This document shows, one piece after another, positions 1 to 6,575 of a stretch of DNA of 22,413 bases. Numbering within the stretch: position 1 is the stretch's first letter; each line of letters begins with the position of its first letter. The notes beneath the pieces are model-generated. The model saw only the letters and a list, made by a program, of their open reading frames with translations. It made no database searches and was not told the origin of the DNA. The stretch comes from JANXXV01 sp038230275 (GTDB lineage: Bacteria > Acidobacteriota > Terriglobia > Bryobacterales > Bryobacteraceae). The position numbers were made by a program, and so were the translations under genes. The stretch lies in assembly GCA_038230275.1 (NCBI GenBank), contig JBBRNO010000113.1:1-22413 (forward strand), in the 5' to 3' direction.

Positions 1-156
1 CTTTCGATTCGCCATCAGGCGGGCGTTGGCCTTTTGCATGGAATTCAGGCCGATGCGGATGGCGAAGAGCATTCCGACGGAGAGGAGGCTGAGAAGTGAG
101 ATGGAAACCAGCAGCTCCATTAGGGTGACGCCGGCGGTGGTGGGGCGGCGGGTCAT
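1..156 (-). CDS. gspJ: Pseudopilin, probably GspJ (partial, 5' end only)
   Basis: The first 52 codons are present and the gene continues beyond base 1 of the window. The translation begins MTRRPTTAG followed by VTLMELLVSISLLSLLSVGML, a type IV prepilin signature: a short basic leader, cleavage after Gly9, Glu at mature position 5 and one hydrophobic helix. Prepilin peptidase would cleave and N-methylate it, and the mature protein would join the tip of the type II secretion pseudopilus. The ATG overlaps the gspI stop by 4 bases (ATGA, 153-156). Assignment to GspJ rests on gene order (G-H-I-J) rather than on distinctive residues, because the globular domain is outside the window. Any other minor pseudopilin is the alternative. 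Confidence 0.8.
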   Translation of the reverse strand, partial: MTRRPTTAGVTLMELLVSISLLSLLSVGMLFAIRIGLNSMQKANARLMANRK

Positions 157-575
157 TTGGGGACGAGTGCTCCGGTGGCTATGTCTTCCTGGGTCAGGAT
201 GGATTTGCGGAACCCTTCGAGCGTGAAGGTCTTACGCTGCGGGCCGGCCATCCAGGCGACTTCGAGTTCGATTCGATCCAGGATAGCGTTGCCGGGCTGG
301 GGGTTGGGCACGAACTCGAAGGGCGATACTCGCGCACGCCAGCCTGGGCCTTCGAGAAGTGTCTGACGGGGCAGGTGCGGTTGGGCGATCAGTTCGTCCA
401 TCTTGCTGCGCGCCATTAGCGAGGCCCGGTCGTATTCGGTGATTCTGGCGGCGTTGCGCATCGATGTGGAGAGTGACGACATCAGGCCGCTGACTGCTAC
501 GGCCATGATTACCGTGGCTACCAGCATTTCCAGGAGTGTAAAGCCTTTGCGATTCGCGCTCGTCATTCTCGTCAT
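153..575 (-). CDS. gspI: Type II secretion minor pseudopilin GspI
   Basis: This 140-aa protein starts MTRMTSANRKG then FTLLEMLVATVIMAVAVSGLM, a classic prepilin leader with cleavage after Gly11, Phe1 and Glu5 of the mature chain. The length and the FTLLEMLVA motif suit GspI, which with GspJ and GspK forms the pseudopilus tip complex in the inner membrane and periplasm. The start at 575 overlaps the gspH stop (ATGA, 572-575). An in-frame ATG at codon 4 (566) is a possible alternative and would still leave a proper leader. It is the seventh subunit-type gene in an operon ordered sigma factor, anti-sigma factor, unknown, gspE-F-G-H-I-J. The order is the main support for I rather than H or J. Confidence 0.85.
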   Translation of the reverse strand: MTRMTSANRKGFTLLEMLVATVIMAVAVSGLMSSLSTSMRNAARITEYDRASLMARSKMDELIAQPHLPRQTLLEGPGWRARVSPFEFVPNPQPGNAILDRIELEVAWMAGPQRKTFTLEGFRKSILTQEDIATGALVPK

Positions 576-1114
576 TGGAGTTGGACCTCCGGGACGCCTG
601 TGATGGGGTCTACGCGTACGATGCGGCGGGTGCCTTTGCGGTTGACGATCTCGATTCCGAAGCGGGGGATGGTGCCGCCGGGATAGAGGACGTAGCTGCG
701 GGCGGTCTCATCCTGGGTTAAGAGTTCCGGGTGGATCTTCGCGATGGTGACGCCTTCGGGCATGTCCAGGCGGCGTTGGAAGCCGGGTTCGGCGGAACGG
801 AGCAGGATCGCATTTTCCGACTTGGAGATGGTGACTTCTACGATTTGCTGGCGGCGTTCGGCGCGATTCATGCCGCCGTTCAGGAAGCTGACTATGGAGT
901 CGGTTGCGCCGCGGAGGCGGAGGGATTCTAGGCTAGAGCTGATGGATGGGAAGCTGATGGCCGCTACCAGGCCTACTATGGACATCACTACTACCATTTC
1001 TACTAGCGTCAGGCCGCGCTCGCCGCTGCTGGGGGAGTGCGGTACCGCTCCCTTACGGTCGCGGCTCGGTTGGCGCATCTGAGCCGTGACCGTCAGGGAG
1101 CGGTGGGACCACAT
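572..1114 (-). CDS. gspH: Type II secretion pseudopilin GspH with unusually long leader
   Basis: This 180-aa minor pseudopilin has the prepilin motif GERG/LTLVEMVVVMSIVGLVAAISFP at residues 31-52, followed by a GspH-like body. From the first possible ATG (1114, overlapping the gspG stop as TGATG) the leader is 34 residues long; from Met13 (1078) it is 22. Both are far longer than the 9-12 residue leaders of gspG, gspI and gspJ next door. The extra residues are encoded by an imperfect palindrome (1044-1104), so an inserted repeat has probably lengthened the leader. The ATG at 1078 lies in the loop between the palindrome arms. The hydrophobic helix and Glu5 are intact, so the protein is probably functional. 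Confidence 0.85.
   Translation of the reverse strand: MWSHRSLTVTAQMRQPSRDRKGAVPHSPSSGERGLTLVEMVVVMSIVGLVAAISFPSISSSLESLRLRGATDSIVSFLNGGMNRAERRQQIVEVTISKSENAILLRSAEPGFQRRLDMPEGVTIAKIHPELLTQDETARSYVLYPGGTIPRFGIEIVNRKGTRRIVRVDPITGVPEVQLQ
1044..1104. repeat. REP-like imperfect palindrome inside gspH 5' end
   Basis: A 24-base arm at 1044-1067 (ACCGCTCCC...GCGGCTC) is the reverse complement of 1081-1104 (GAGCCGTG...GGGAGCGGT) with 22 of 24 matches, separated by a 13-base spacer. The mismatches look like normal drift. The structure resembles REP/BIME-type palindromes that are dispersed in many bacterial genomes. I see no second copy in this window, so its dispersed nature is inferred. It encodes part of the gspH leader peptide. 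Confidence 0.75.
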
Positions 1115-1551
1115 CAGTTGCTCTTCCAGCTCAGGATGTCGGCGTTGATGCCTTCGCCGCCGGGTTGGCCATCGGCACCGTAAGACATAAGGTCGGGTTC
1201 ATCGCCGTGGTCGCCTGGGTATTTGTAGATGTAGGCGTGGCCCCAGGGGTCCAGCGGGACGTCCTGCTGGAAGTATGGGCCTTGCCACTGATTCACGTTG
1301 GACGGTTTGTTGCGCAGCGCCGGTAGGCCTTGTTCGGTTGTCGGGAAGGTGCTGGTATCCAGCTTGTATGCGCCTAGCGCCGTGCCGAAATTGCTGATCT
1401 GCGTCCGGGCCGCGGTGACTCGCGCCTTGTCCGCGTGGCCGAACATCTTAGGCGCTACTACCGCCGCGAACAGGGCAATAATGGTCACCACCACCAGCAT
1501 CTCAATCAACGTGATACCGGCTTGGGTACGTGCTCTTCTTCTGTTTTTCAT
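1114..1551 (-). CDS. gspG: Type II secretion major pseudopilin GspG
   Basis: This 145-aa protein is a full-length GspG. Leader MKNRRRARTQAG is cleaved before ITLIEMLVVVTIIALFAAVVAPKMF (mature Glu5 present). The body carries the family hallmarks: a long N-terminal helix with KARVTAARTQISNFGTAL, the FPTTEQGL segment (residues about 60-66), GPY...DPWG and, near the C-terminus, the DLMSYGADGQPGGEG loop that binds the structural calcium. It forms the shaft of the periplasmic pseudopilus that pushes folded substrates through the secretin. Start at 1551 overlaps the gspF stop (ATGA, 1548-1551), indicating translational coupling. Confidence 0.96.
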   Translation of the reverse strand: MKNRRRARTQAGITLIEMLVVVTIIALFAAVVAPKMFGHADKARVTAARTQISNFGTALGAYKLDTSTFPTTEQGLPALRNKPSNVNQWQGPYFQQDVPLDPWGHAYIYKYPGDHGDEPDLMSYGADGQPGGEGINADILSWKSN

Positions 1552-2759
1552 ACTGCCACCTCGTTGATGCTGGTTATCGCAAGCATCATGCTCAAGATCA
1601 AAGCTCCTACTACTATTCCTAATACCAAAATTACCAGCGGTTCGAATAGCGAGGTGAACCGGCGGATGGCCGCGCGGGTGTCGTTCTCATAGATGTCGGC
1701 CATGCGCGCGAACATCTGGTCCAGGCGGCCCGTCTCCTCGCCTACGCTTAACAGGTGCCCGGCTAGCGGCGGGAACACGCCCGCGCGGCGGATGGGCCCG
1801 GCTACCCCTTCCCCGCGCTTCACGCCCTGCATGACGGGGCCCAACGAGTTTGCGATCTTGCGGTTGTTCAGCGTGGCCGCGGCAATGCTTAGCGATTGTA
1901 CTAAGGGGACACTGTTGGACACCAACGTGGACATGGCGCGGGCAAAGCGGGCTACCTCCGCCTTGAGCAGCGCGTCGCCCAAGACTGGAACCCGCAGGCG
2001 GAATGTATCCCACCAGAGCCTGCCTTCCGCGCTCCGGACGTACATCTGCATACCGAGGAAGGAGACCACGGCCAGCACCAGCGCGAAGGGGCCGTAGGTT
2101 GTCGCCAGGTGGCTTGCTTCCAGCATCAGCATCGTCGGCAGTGGCATCTTCATGTGGGATTCTTCGAAGATCGAGGCGAAGCGCGGAATCACAAACGTCA
2201 GTAGGAAGATGATGGAAGACGTGCCTACGGTTGCCAGCAGCGCGGGGTAAACCATGGACGAGACGATGTAGCTGCGGAGATCGTCGCGGGTGCGCTCGAA
2301 TTCCGCCAGACGTTCGAAGACTCCGGCTAGCGATCCGCCCGCTTCTCCGGCGCGCACCATGTTAATGAAGAGATCGTTGAAATATTCCGGGTGCGTGCCC
2401 AGACTGTCGGCTAGCGATTTGCCGCCTTTCAGGACGCGGATGACGTCGCTGAGAATCACGCGGAAAACCGGGCGCTCCGTGAGTTCGCTGGTGATGGAGA
2501 GCGCGCGGTCTAGCGGCACGCTGGCGTTCAGTAGCGTGGAAAGTTCCTGGGTGAAGAAGAGGACATCGCGGCGCTTGCCTCCGTTGAAGGTGGGCAGCTT
2601 GATTTCGAGCGACGATTTCTTCTGCTCCATACCCACGTAGACCGGCGTGAGCCCCTGCTTGCGAAGTTCCTGCGCTACCCACTTTTCCGTGTCCGCGTTC
2701 AGGGTTCCCGTGCGCAGCTTGCCATCCGGGGCGACGGCTCTGAAGTGGAAGGCCGCCAT
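1548..2759 (-). CDS. gspF: Type II secretion inner-membrane platform protein GspF
   Basis: This 403-aa polytopic protein has the two T2SSF domains of the GspF/PilC family. The N-terminus MAAFHFRAVAPDGKLRTGTL matches the family's usual opening. The first domain (about 67-190) contains FFTQELSTLLNASVPLDRALSI and ends in a membrane segment (LLATVGTSSIIFLLTFVIP). A second segment near 215-235 precedes the duplicated domain (FARAMSTLVSNSVPLVQSL), and the protein ends with a third hydrophobic helix (LVILVLGIVVGALILSMML). GspF anchors the GspE ATPase to the pseudopilus assembly site. Its ATG overlaps the gspE stop by one base (TAATG). Length is normal for the family. Confidence 0.96.
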   Translation of the reverse strand: MAAFHFRAVAPDGKLRTGTLNADTEKWVAQELRKQGLTPVYVGMEQKKSSLEIKLPTFNGGKRRDVLFFTQELSTLLNASVPLDRALSITSELTERPVFRVILSDVIRVLKGGKSLADSLGTHPEYFNDLFINMVRAGEAGGSLAGVFERLAEFERTRDDLRSYIVSSMVYPALLATVGTSSIIFLLTFVIPRFASIFEESHMKMPLPTMLMLEASHLATTYGPFALVLAVVSFLGMQMYVRSAEGRLWWDTFRLRVPVLGDALLKAEVARFARAMSTLVSNSVPLVQSLSIAAATLNNRKIANSLGPVMQGVKRGEGVAGPIRRAGVFPPLAGHLLSVGEETGRLDQMFARMADIYENDTRAAIRRFTSLFEPLVILVLGIVVGALILSMMLAITSINEVAV

Positions 2760-4396
2760 TAGAACTCCTGCGTGACGCGCATGATTTCCTGCGCCGTGGT
2801 GAGGCCGTCGCGCACCTTCATCCAGCCGTCTTCGCGCAGGCTGCGCATGCCGTTGCGGAGCGCGGCTTTGGTGATTTCGGTGGAATCTTCGTTGGCCATG
2901 ATCTTCTTGCGGATCTCTTCATTGAGCTCCATCAATTCAAAGATGCCGACGCGCCCTTTGAATCCCGATCCGAAGCATGTTTCGCAGCCGGCGCCTTTGT
3001 AGGTCTGGATGAGTTCGCCGTCCGGGGTCATGCGCATCTCGGCGTCTACGCGGCAATTCTTGCAGATGACGCGGACCAGGCGCTGGGCCAGCACCGACAC
3101 CAGCGACGAGGTGATCAGGTAGTTCTCTACACCCATGTCCGTCAATCGAGTGATGGCGCTGGGTGCATCGTTGGTGTGGAGTGTGGAGTACACGAAGTGG
3201 CCGGTGAGCGCGGCGCGGATGGCCACGTCGGCTGTTTCGCGGTCGCGGATTTCGCCCACCATGATGACGTCGGGATCTTGACGCACGATGTGGCGCAGGC
3301 CGGCGGCGAAGGTGAGGTTGATCTGCGTGTTGACGTGCAGCTGGTTGATGCCGTCCATCTGATACTCAACCGGATCTTCAATGGTGATGATCTTCTTGTC
3401 GGCTTTGTTGATGCGCTTGAGCGCCGAATAGAGCGTGGTGGACTTGCCGCTTCCCGTAGGCCCAGTGACCAGGAAGATGCCGTGCGGCAGCGACGTGTAG
3501 TGTTCCATGCGCCGCAGCATGTGGGCGTCGAAGCCTAACTTTTCCAGGTCGTAGAAATCGCCGGCCGAACGGTCCAGCAAGCGCATCACTACGCTTTCGC
3601 CGTAAAGGGTGGGCAGGGTGGAAACACGAAGATCGACCTCCCGGCCGAGGGTTTTCACCTTGATGCGGCCGTCCTGCGGAAGGCGGCGCTCGGCGATATT
3701 GAGCTTGGCCATGAGCTTCACGCGGGAGATCATGGCCGCTTTCATTTCTCGTGGAGGAGGTTCTTGTGCATAGAGAACACCGTCCACCCGGTAGCGGATG
3801 CGGAATTCTTTTTCAAAAGGCTCAATGTGGATATCACTGGCGCGTTTTTCCACCGCTTGGGCGATCATGGCGTTCACCATGCGGATGACAGGAGCTTCGC
3901 TGGCCATATCGCGCAGGTGCTCCAGGTCTTCCGACGCCTGGGCGATATCGCTTTCGAAGTCCGGGTTGCCTTTGTCCGAACCGCCGTAGTGGCGTTCGAT
4001 CGCGTCGAGGATTTCCTGTTCCAGGGCTAGCACCGGTTCCACCTTTAGACCGGTGGAGCCGCGGACGGCGGAGATGGTTTCGAAATCCAGCGGGTCCGCC
4101 ATGGCCAGCGTGAGGCTGGAGCCGTGCAGCGCGATGGGCAGGCAACGGAACTGGCGGAGGAAGCGCGGGGAGAGCTTTTCCGTTTCCGGCGACACGGCGG
4201 GCGGGCCTTCGATCACCACCAGGGGAACGTTCAACTGATCTGACAGCGCGGCCATTACGTCGCGCATGGCGATGAAGCCCAGGTCCACCAGAATTTTGCC
4301 TAGCTTTTCGCCGCGTTCCTTTTGCAGTTCCAGAGCGCGCTCCAGATCTTCTTCGGTGATCTGTTGCCGCTCAATAAGCAGCTCCCCTAGACGCAT
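2759..4396 (-). CDS. gspE: Type II secretion assembly ATPase GspE
   Basis: This 545-aa cytoplasmic secretion ATPase powers pseudopilus assembly. The start at 4396 (MRLGELLIER) is chosen because it matches the family's N-terminal domain and overlaps the upstream stop (TGATG); an in-frame upstream ATG at 4519 would add 41 low-complexity basic residues lying inside the preceding gene. Residues 1-60 form the T2SSE N-terminal domain (LGELLIERQQITEEDLERAL). The ATPase core has Walker A GPTGSGKST (312-320), Asp box ITIEDPVEY (337-345), Walker B DPDVIMVGEIRD (374-385) and the His-box region STLHTNDA (404-411). The C-terminal zinc-binding pairs CKNC (445-448) and CETC (471-474) are present, as in GspE/PilB proteins. 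Confidence 0.96.
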   Translation of the reverse strand: MRLGELLIERQQITEEDLERALELQKERGEKLGKILVDLGFIAMRDVMAALSDQLNVPLVVIEGPPAVSPETEKLSPRFLRQFRCLPIALHGSSLTLAMADPLDFETISAVRGSTGLKVEPVLALEQEILDAIERHYGGSDKGNPDFESDIAQASEDLEHLRDMASEAPVIRMVNAMIAQAVEKRASDIHIEPFEKEFRIRYRVDGVLYAQEPPPREMKAAMISRVKLMAKLNIAERRLPQDGRIKVKTLGREVDLRVSTLPTLYGESVVMRLLDRSAGDFYDLEKLGFDAHMLRRMEHYTSLPHGIFLVTGPTGSGKSTTLYSALKRINKADKKIITIEDPVEYQMDGINQLHVNTQINLTFAAGLRHIVRQDPDVIMVGEIRDRETADVAIRAALTGHFVYSTLHTNDAPSAITRLTDMGVENYLITSSLVSVLAQRLVRVICKNCRVDAEMRMTPDGELIQTYKGAGCETCFGSGFKGRVGIFELMELNEEIRKKIMANEDSTEITKAALRNGMRSLREDGWMKVRDGLTTAQEIMRVTQEF

Positions 4397-4944
4397 CAGT
4401 ACTCTTGGACCTGGAGCCCGCTTTCCAGGACGGCCGGATCGCCCTTCATTGCTTCGATTAGAAGCTTCCGCGGCGCGAGCATTACGATCTGCCGGGGGAG
4501 ACCGGCGGAATCTTCCCACGTGTAATAATGCAGCGTGACGCCGAGAACCACCTGTTCATTCACAGGGACGCCATCGAGCGAGGCGGCGGTGGACATGAGC
4601 ATGGTGCGCATGATTTGTCTTAGCATAACGATGCGCTGCTGCTTCTTGTGCTTGAGCTTGAGGAGGTCTTCCTTGGTGACCTGCGGGCGGAACGGGGAGA
4701 CCAGCGTGTTGGCTACCAAGTCCATTTCCGAGGTGAAAACGACACCGTAACCATTGATGTACATGCCGCGGGTGCCGCCGACCATCTGAATGGGATCGTC
4801 GATTTGGAACCGCGCCACCTTGTCGTCAATGCTGTCTTCCATGGCCCTTACGCTGATTCGGGAGACGCGAGGTGCTGCGTTGCCGGCGGCGTGGATCAGC
4901 GTGTACGATGCGGCCAGGATGGCCAGTGCTCCCAGGAGTTTCAT
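4396..4944 (-). CDS. Conserved-looking exported protein of unknown function in T2SS operon
   Basis: I do not recognise this 182-aa protein. It begins MKLLGALAILAASYTLIHAAG, a plausible Sec signal peptide with cleavage near residue 20. The mature part is mixed alpha/beta with a conspicuous basic helix (KEDLLKLKHKKQQRIVMLRQIM, about 92-113) and no cysteines, so it should be periplasmic, or membrane-anchored if uncleaved. It lies between the anti-sigma gene (ATGA overlap, 4941-4944) and gspE (1-base TGATG overlap), so it is co-translated with both. Position suggests a role in the sigma pathway or an accessory secretion component. It does not look like GspC, a pilotin lipoprotein (no lipobox) or a secretin. 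Confidence 0.75.
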   Translation of the reverse strand: MKLLGALAILAASYTLIHAAGNAAPRVSRISVRAMEDSIDDKVARFQIDDPIQMVGGTRGMYINGYGVVFTSEMDLVANTLVSPFRPQVTKEDLLKLKHKKQQRIVMLRQIMRTMLMSTAASLDGVPVNEQVVLGVTLHYYTWEDSAGLPRQIVMLAPRKLLIEAMKGDPAVLESGLQVQEY

Positions 4945-5513
4945 TGCCCTTCTCCCACCCTGCCATTAGAGGCCCAATTGCTTGGTCCGATACTGCGGCG
5001 GATTGTCCGATAACTGTCCTCGACCTGAGCCATTTGAGCGTTATAGACCTTTTGTTGCGCCATCACCTGTCGCAGTATGGCTGTCTGGCGGACTTCGCTT
5101 TCGGTTACGGCTTTCTGCACTGCCGCGTTTACACGAGTGGCTATTTCGGCTTCGGTGATTGCCGGTTGCGTTTGGGTCTGAGCGATTGGCGCCGGGGCTG
5201 GCACACGGTTCAATTCGAAGCCGTGAACCAGGATTGCCGCGGCGAGCACTGCCGAGGAGGCGAAGGCCATCTTTGGGCCGGAGTTCCACAGGGACTGATA
5301 CCAGCGCGGTTCAAAGACCTTGTCAGACACGAAAGCGATACGGCTGGGCGGCTCTTCATCGCGCACCATCAGCAGCGCGTTCCGGGTGAGATTCAGGGCG
5401 TCCAGCTCTTCCTGACACTTCGGGCAGGAGGCCAAATGAAGGTCGACGGTGCGGCGGTCCTGCGGTGACAGTTCGCCGAAAAAATAATCCTTTACATCAA
5501 ATGAGCAACTCAT
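4941..5513 (-). CDS. Anti-sigma factor, zinc-finger (HC2-type), single-pass membrane protein
   Basis: This 190-aa protein starts at 5513 (MSCSFDVKDYFFGELSPQDR), where the ATG overlaps the sigma-factor stop as ATGA; an upstream in-frame ATG at 5603 would add 30 residues wholly inside the sigma gene. The zinc-finger anti-sigma motif His26-x3-Cys30-x2-Cys33 (HLASCPKC) is clear. One membrane segment follows at about 83-98, then a Pro/Gln linker and a predicted helical, charged periplasmic region (about 118-170). Proteins of this design hold an ECF sigma factor at the membrane until a periplasmic signal releases it. Adjacency to the sigma gene makes the pairing near certain; the signal is unknown. 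Confidence 0.9.
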   Translation of the reverse strand: MSCSFDVKDYFFGELSPQDRRTVDLHLASCPKCQEELDALNLTRNALLMVRDEEPPSRIAFVSDKVFEPRWYQSLWNSGPKMAFASSAVLAAAILVHGFELNRVPAPAPIAQTQTQPAITEAEIATRVNAAVQKAVTESEVRQTAILRQVMAQQKVYNAQMAQVEDSYRTIRRSIGPSNWASNGRVGEGQ

Positions 5514-6058
5514 TCCACACCCCGCAATTGAATAGGAGCCAGCGATTCCTTGAGCAGGTCGAGGGCGGTATAGAGGCGCGACTTGATTGTCGACACCGGA
5601 CACGCCAGGATCTCGGCCATTTCTTCGAACTTGAACCCCTCGTAAATCTTTAAAACTACAGTTTCCCGCTGATCGTCGGTGAGCCGCGACAGGGCGGTTG
5701 AGACGGCCAGCCCCACTTCGATGGGCAACATGCGGCGACCGGGAATCGACTGCGCGCGCTCCTCACCCATCTCCGTTTCCGGCCGGTTTTTACGAAGCAG
5801 CGAATAGGCTTCGTTGTGGGCGATCCGGTAGAGCCAGGGGGAGAACTTGGTTGGGTCTTCCAGTTTGTTCAGATTCTGGTACGCCTTCAGGAAGACGTCC
5901 TGGGCCAGATCGCGGGCGTCTTCGCGGTCCTTGACCAGGCGCAGCAGGTAATTGAAGATGCGCCTATCCCATCGGGAAATCAACAAGTTATAGGACTCGA
6001 CGTCGCCCCGGCGGGCTTTGGTGATTAAGTCGCGGTCCTCAACCTCCCGGAAGATCAA
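5510..6058 (-). CDS. ECF-type RNA polymerase sigma factor
   Basis: This 182-aa protein has only sigma regions 2 and 4, as in the ECF family. Region 2 spans about 12-80 (RRIFNYLLRLVKDREDARDLAQDVFLKAY and the PWLYRIAHNEAYSLLRK promoter-melting segment). Region 4 spans about 118-170 (LSRLTDDQRETVVLKIYEGFKFEEMAEIL with helix-turn-helix CPVSTIKSRLYTALDLL). The start codon is TTG at 6058; it is supported by a strong ribosome-binding site (AAGGAG) eight bases upstream and by a stop codon immediately before it. As first gene of the operon it probably controls the secretion genes behind it, perhaps autogenously. No clear ECF-type promoter could be assigned upstream. Confidence 0.93.
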   Translation of the reverse strand: MIFREVEDRDLITKARRGDVESYNLLISRWDRRIFNYLLRLVKDREDARDLAQDVFLKAYQNLNKLEDPTKFSPWLYRIAHNEAYSLLRKNRPETEMGEERAQSIPGRRMLPIEVGLAVSTALSRLTDDQRETVVLKIYEGFKFEEMAEILACPVSTIKSRLYTALDLLKESLAPIQLRGVE

Positions 6059-6065
6059 CTAGTTG

Positions 6066-6073
6066 GCTCCTTT
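6066..6073 (-). promoter_or_regulatory. Ribosome-binding site fixing the TTG start of the sigma factor
   Basis: On the minus strand AAAGGAGC reads just ahead of TTG at 6058, with eight bases between AGGAG and TTG and an in-frame TAG directly before the TTG. No ATG or GTG start is available closer, so this site decides the start. Confidence 0.75.
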
Positions 6074-6136
6074 GCTAGAGACGCGGTGCGGTGGAAAAAA
6101 GACGGTGGTGGGTTCGTTGGGGAAAATCATTGGGCC

Positions 6137-6159
6137 GGGATGAATGGGATGAATGGGAT
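6137..6159. repeat. Short tandem repeat, 9-base unit, about 2.5 copies
   Basis: The unit GGGATGAAT occurs at 6137-6145 and 6146-6154, followed by a partial GGGAT. It lies in non-coding DNA. The copy number is too low to infer function. Confidence 0.8.
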
Positions 6160-6269
6160 AAGAAACCTCTTCTCTTTATCATTGTATGGCGGCTGAGCGC
6201 GACCGGGTTGCAACCTTCGATGGTAAGCGCTGGGCATGATCTGGCCTCGGCGGACGAAAGCTCCGCTGT

Positions 6270-6487
6270 TTGGTGGTCCTGTTTGGGGCGTTGGATGCCC
6301 GTGCGCAGGTGCGGTTGGCGTTGACTCCGACGTGGTGGAAGGATTCGTCTCTGGCTTCGATTCCGTGTTTCTGGGCATTCCATTTGCCGGGCCGTCTACC
6401 GCTGACCTGCGGTGGAAACGCCCGCAAGCGTTGGCGCAGTGGACTGGTGTACGTTCTGCATCCTGGTACGACCCAGCCTGTCCTCAA
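6270..6487 (+). pseudogene. Carboxylesterase type B, decayed N-terminal fragment
   Basis: From about 6320 to 6487 one frame reads VDSDVVEGFVSG...VFLGIPFAGP...LRWKRPQ...WTGVRSASWYDPACPQ. This is the hallmark opening of type B carboxylesterases (para-nitrobenzyl esterase family: FLGIPYA.P, LRW..P, W.GV, CPQ). The matching signal-peptide end (VVLFGALDARAQV) lies in a different frame at 6270-6311, so a frameshift separates them. Nothing of the family follows 6487: the second cysteine, the GESAG nucleophile motif and some 400 further residues are absent. The remnant abuts the promoter region of the M28 peptidase. I judge it a truncated, frameshifted relic. Confidence 0.7.
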
Positions 6488-6564
6488 AACGCGTCGGATC
6501 CGCCGGACCTGCGGTTGCGATTCAGCGAGATTGGCGAAGCCGATCGAATAGGAGAGCGAAATTG

Positions 6565-6570
6565 TATACT
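6565..6570 (+). promoter_or_regulatory. Candidate -10 element for the M28 peptidase gene
   Basis: TATACT lies five bases before the ATG at 6576, so transcription would begin at or next to the start codon, giving a leaderless mRNA. No recognisable -35 hexamer is found 16-18 bases upstream, and no Shine-Dalgarno sequence fits between. Confidence 0.45.
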
Positions 6571-6575
6571 GGCGC

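Larger units (their letters stand above)
6059..6269. other. Intergenic region, no gene recognised
   Basis: This stretch separates the minus-strand secretion operon from the plus-strand genes. It should hold the sigma-operon promoter, but I find no convincing -35/-10 pair. It contains a short tandem repeat (6137-6159) and a weak 7-base hairpin near 6247-6267. Short open frames here are not gene-like. Confidence 0.5.

Noticed and set aside
4397..4519. N-terminal extension of GspE by 41 residues
   Set aside because: The added Arg/Gly/Pro-rich residues are out of character for the family and lie inside the upstream gene; the start overlapping its stop fits the operon pattern.
6059..6130. ECF-type autoregulated promoter upstream of the sigma gene
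   Set aside because: GAACC-like and CGTC-like words occur on the minus strand, but no pair has the expected 15-17 base spacing.
6247..6267. Small hairpin (CGGCGGA/TCCGCTG) as terminator or operator
   Set aside because: The stem has only six of seven pairs and no T-run, and no gene ends just upstream of it.
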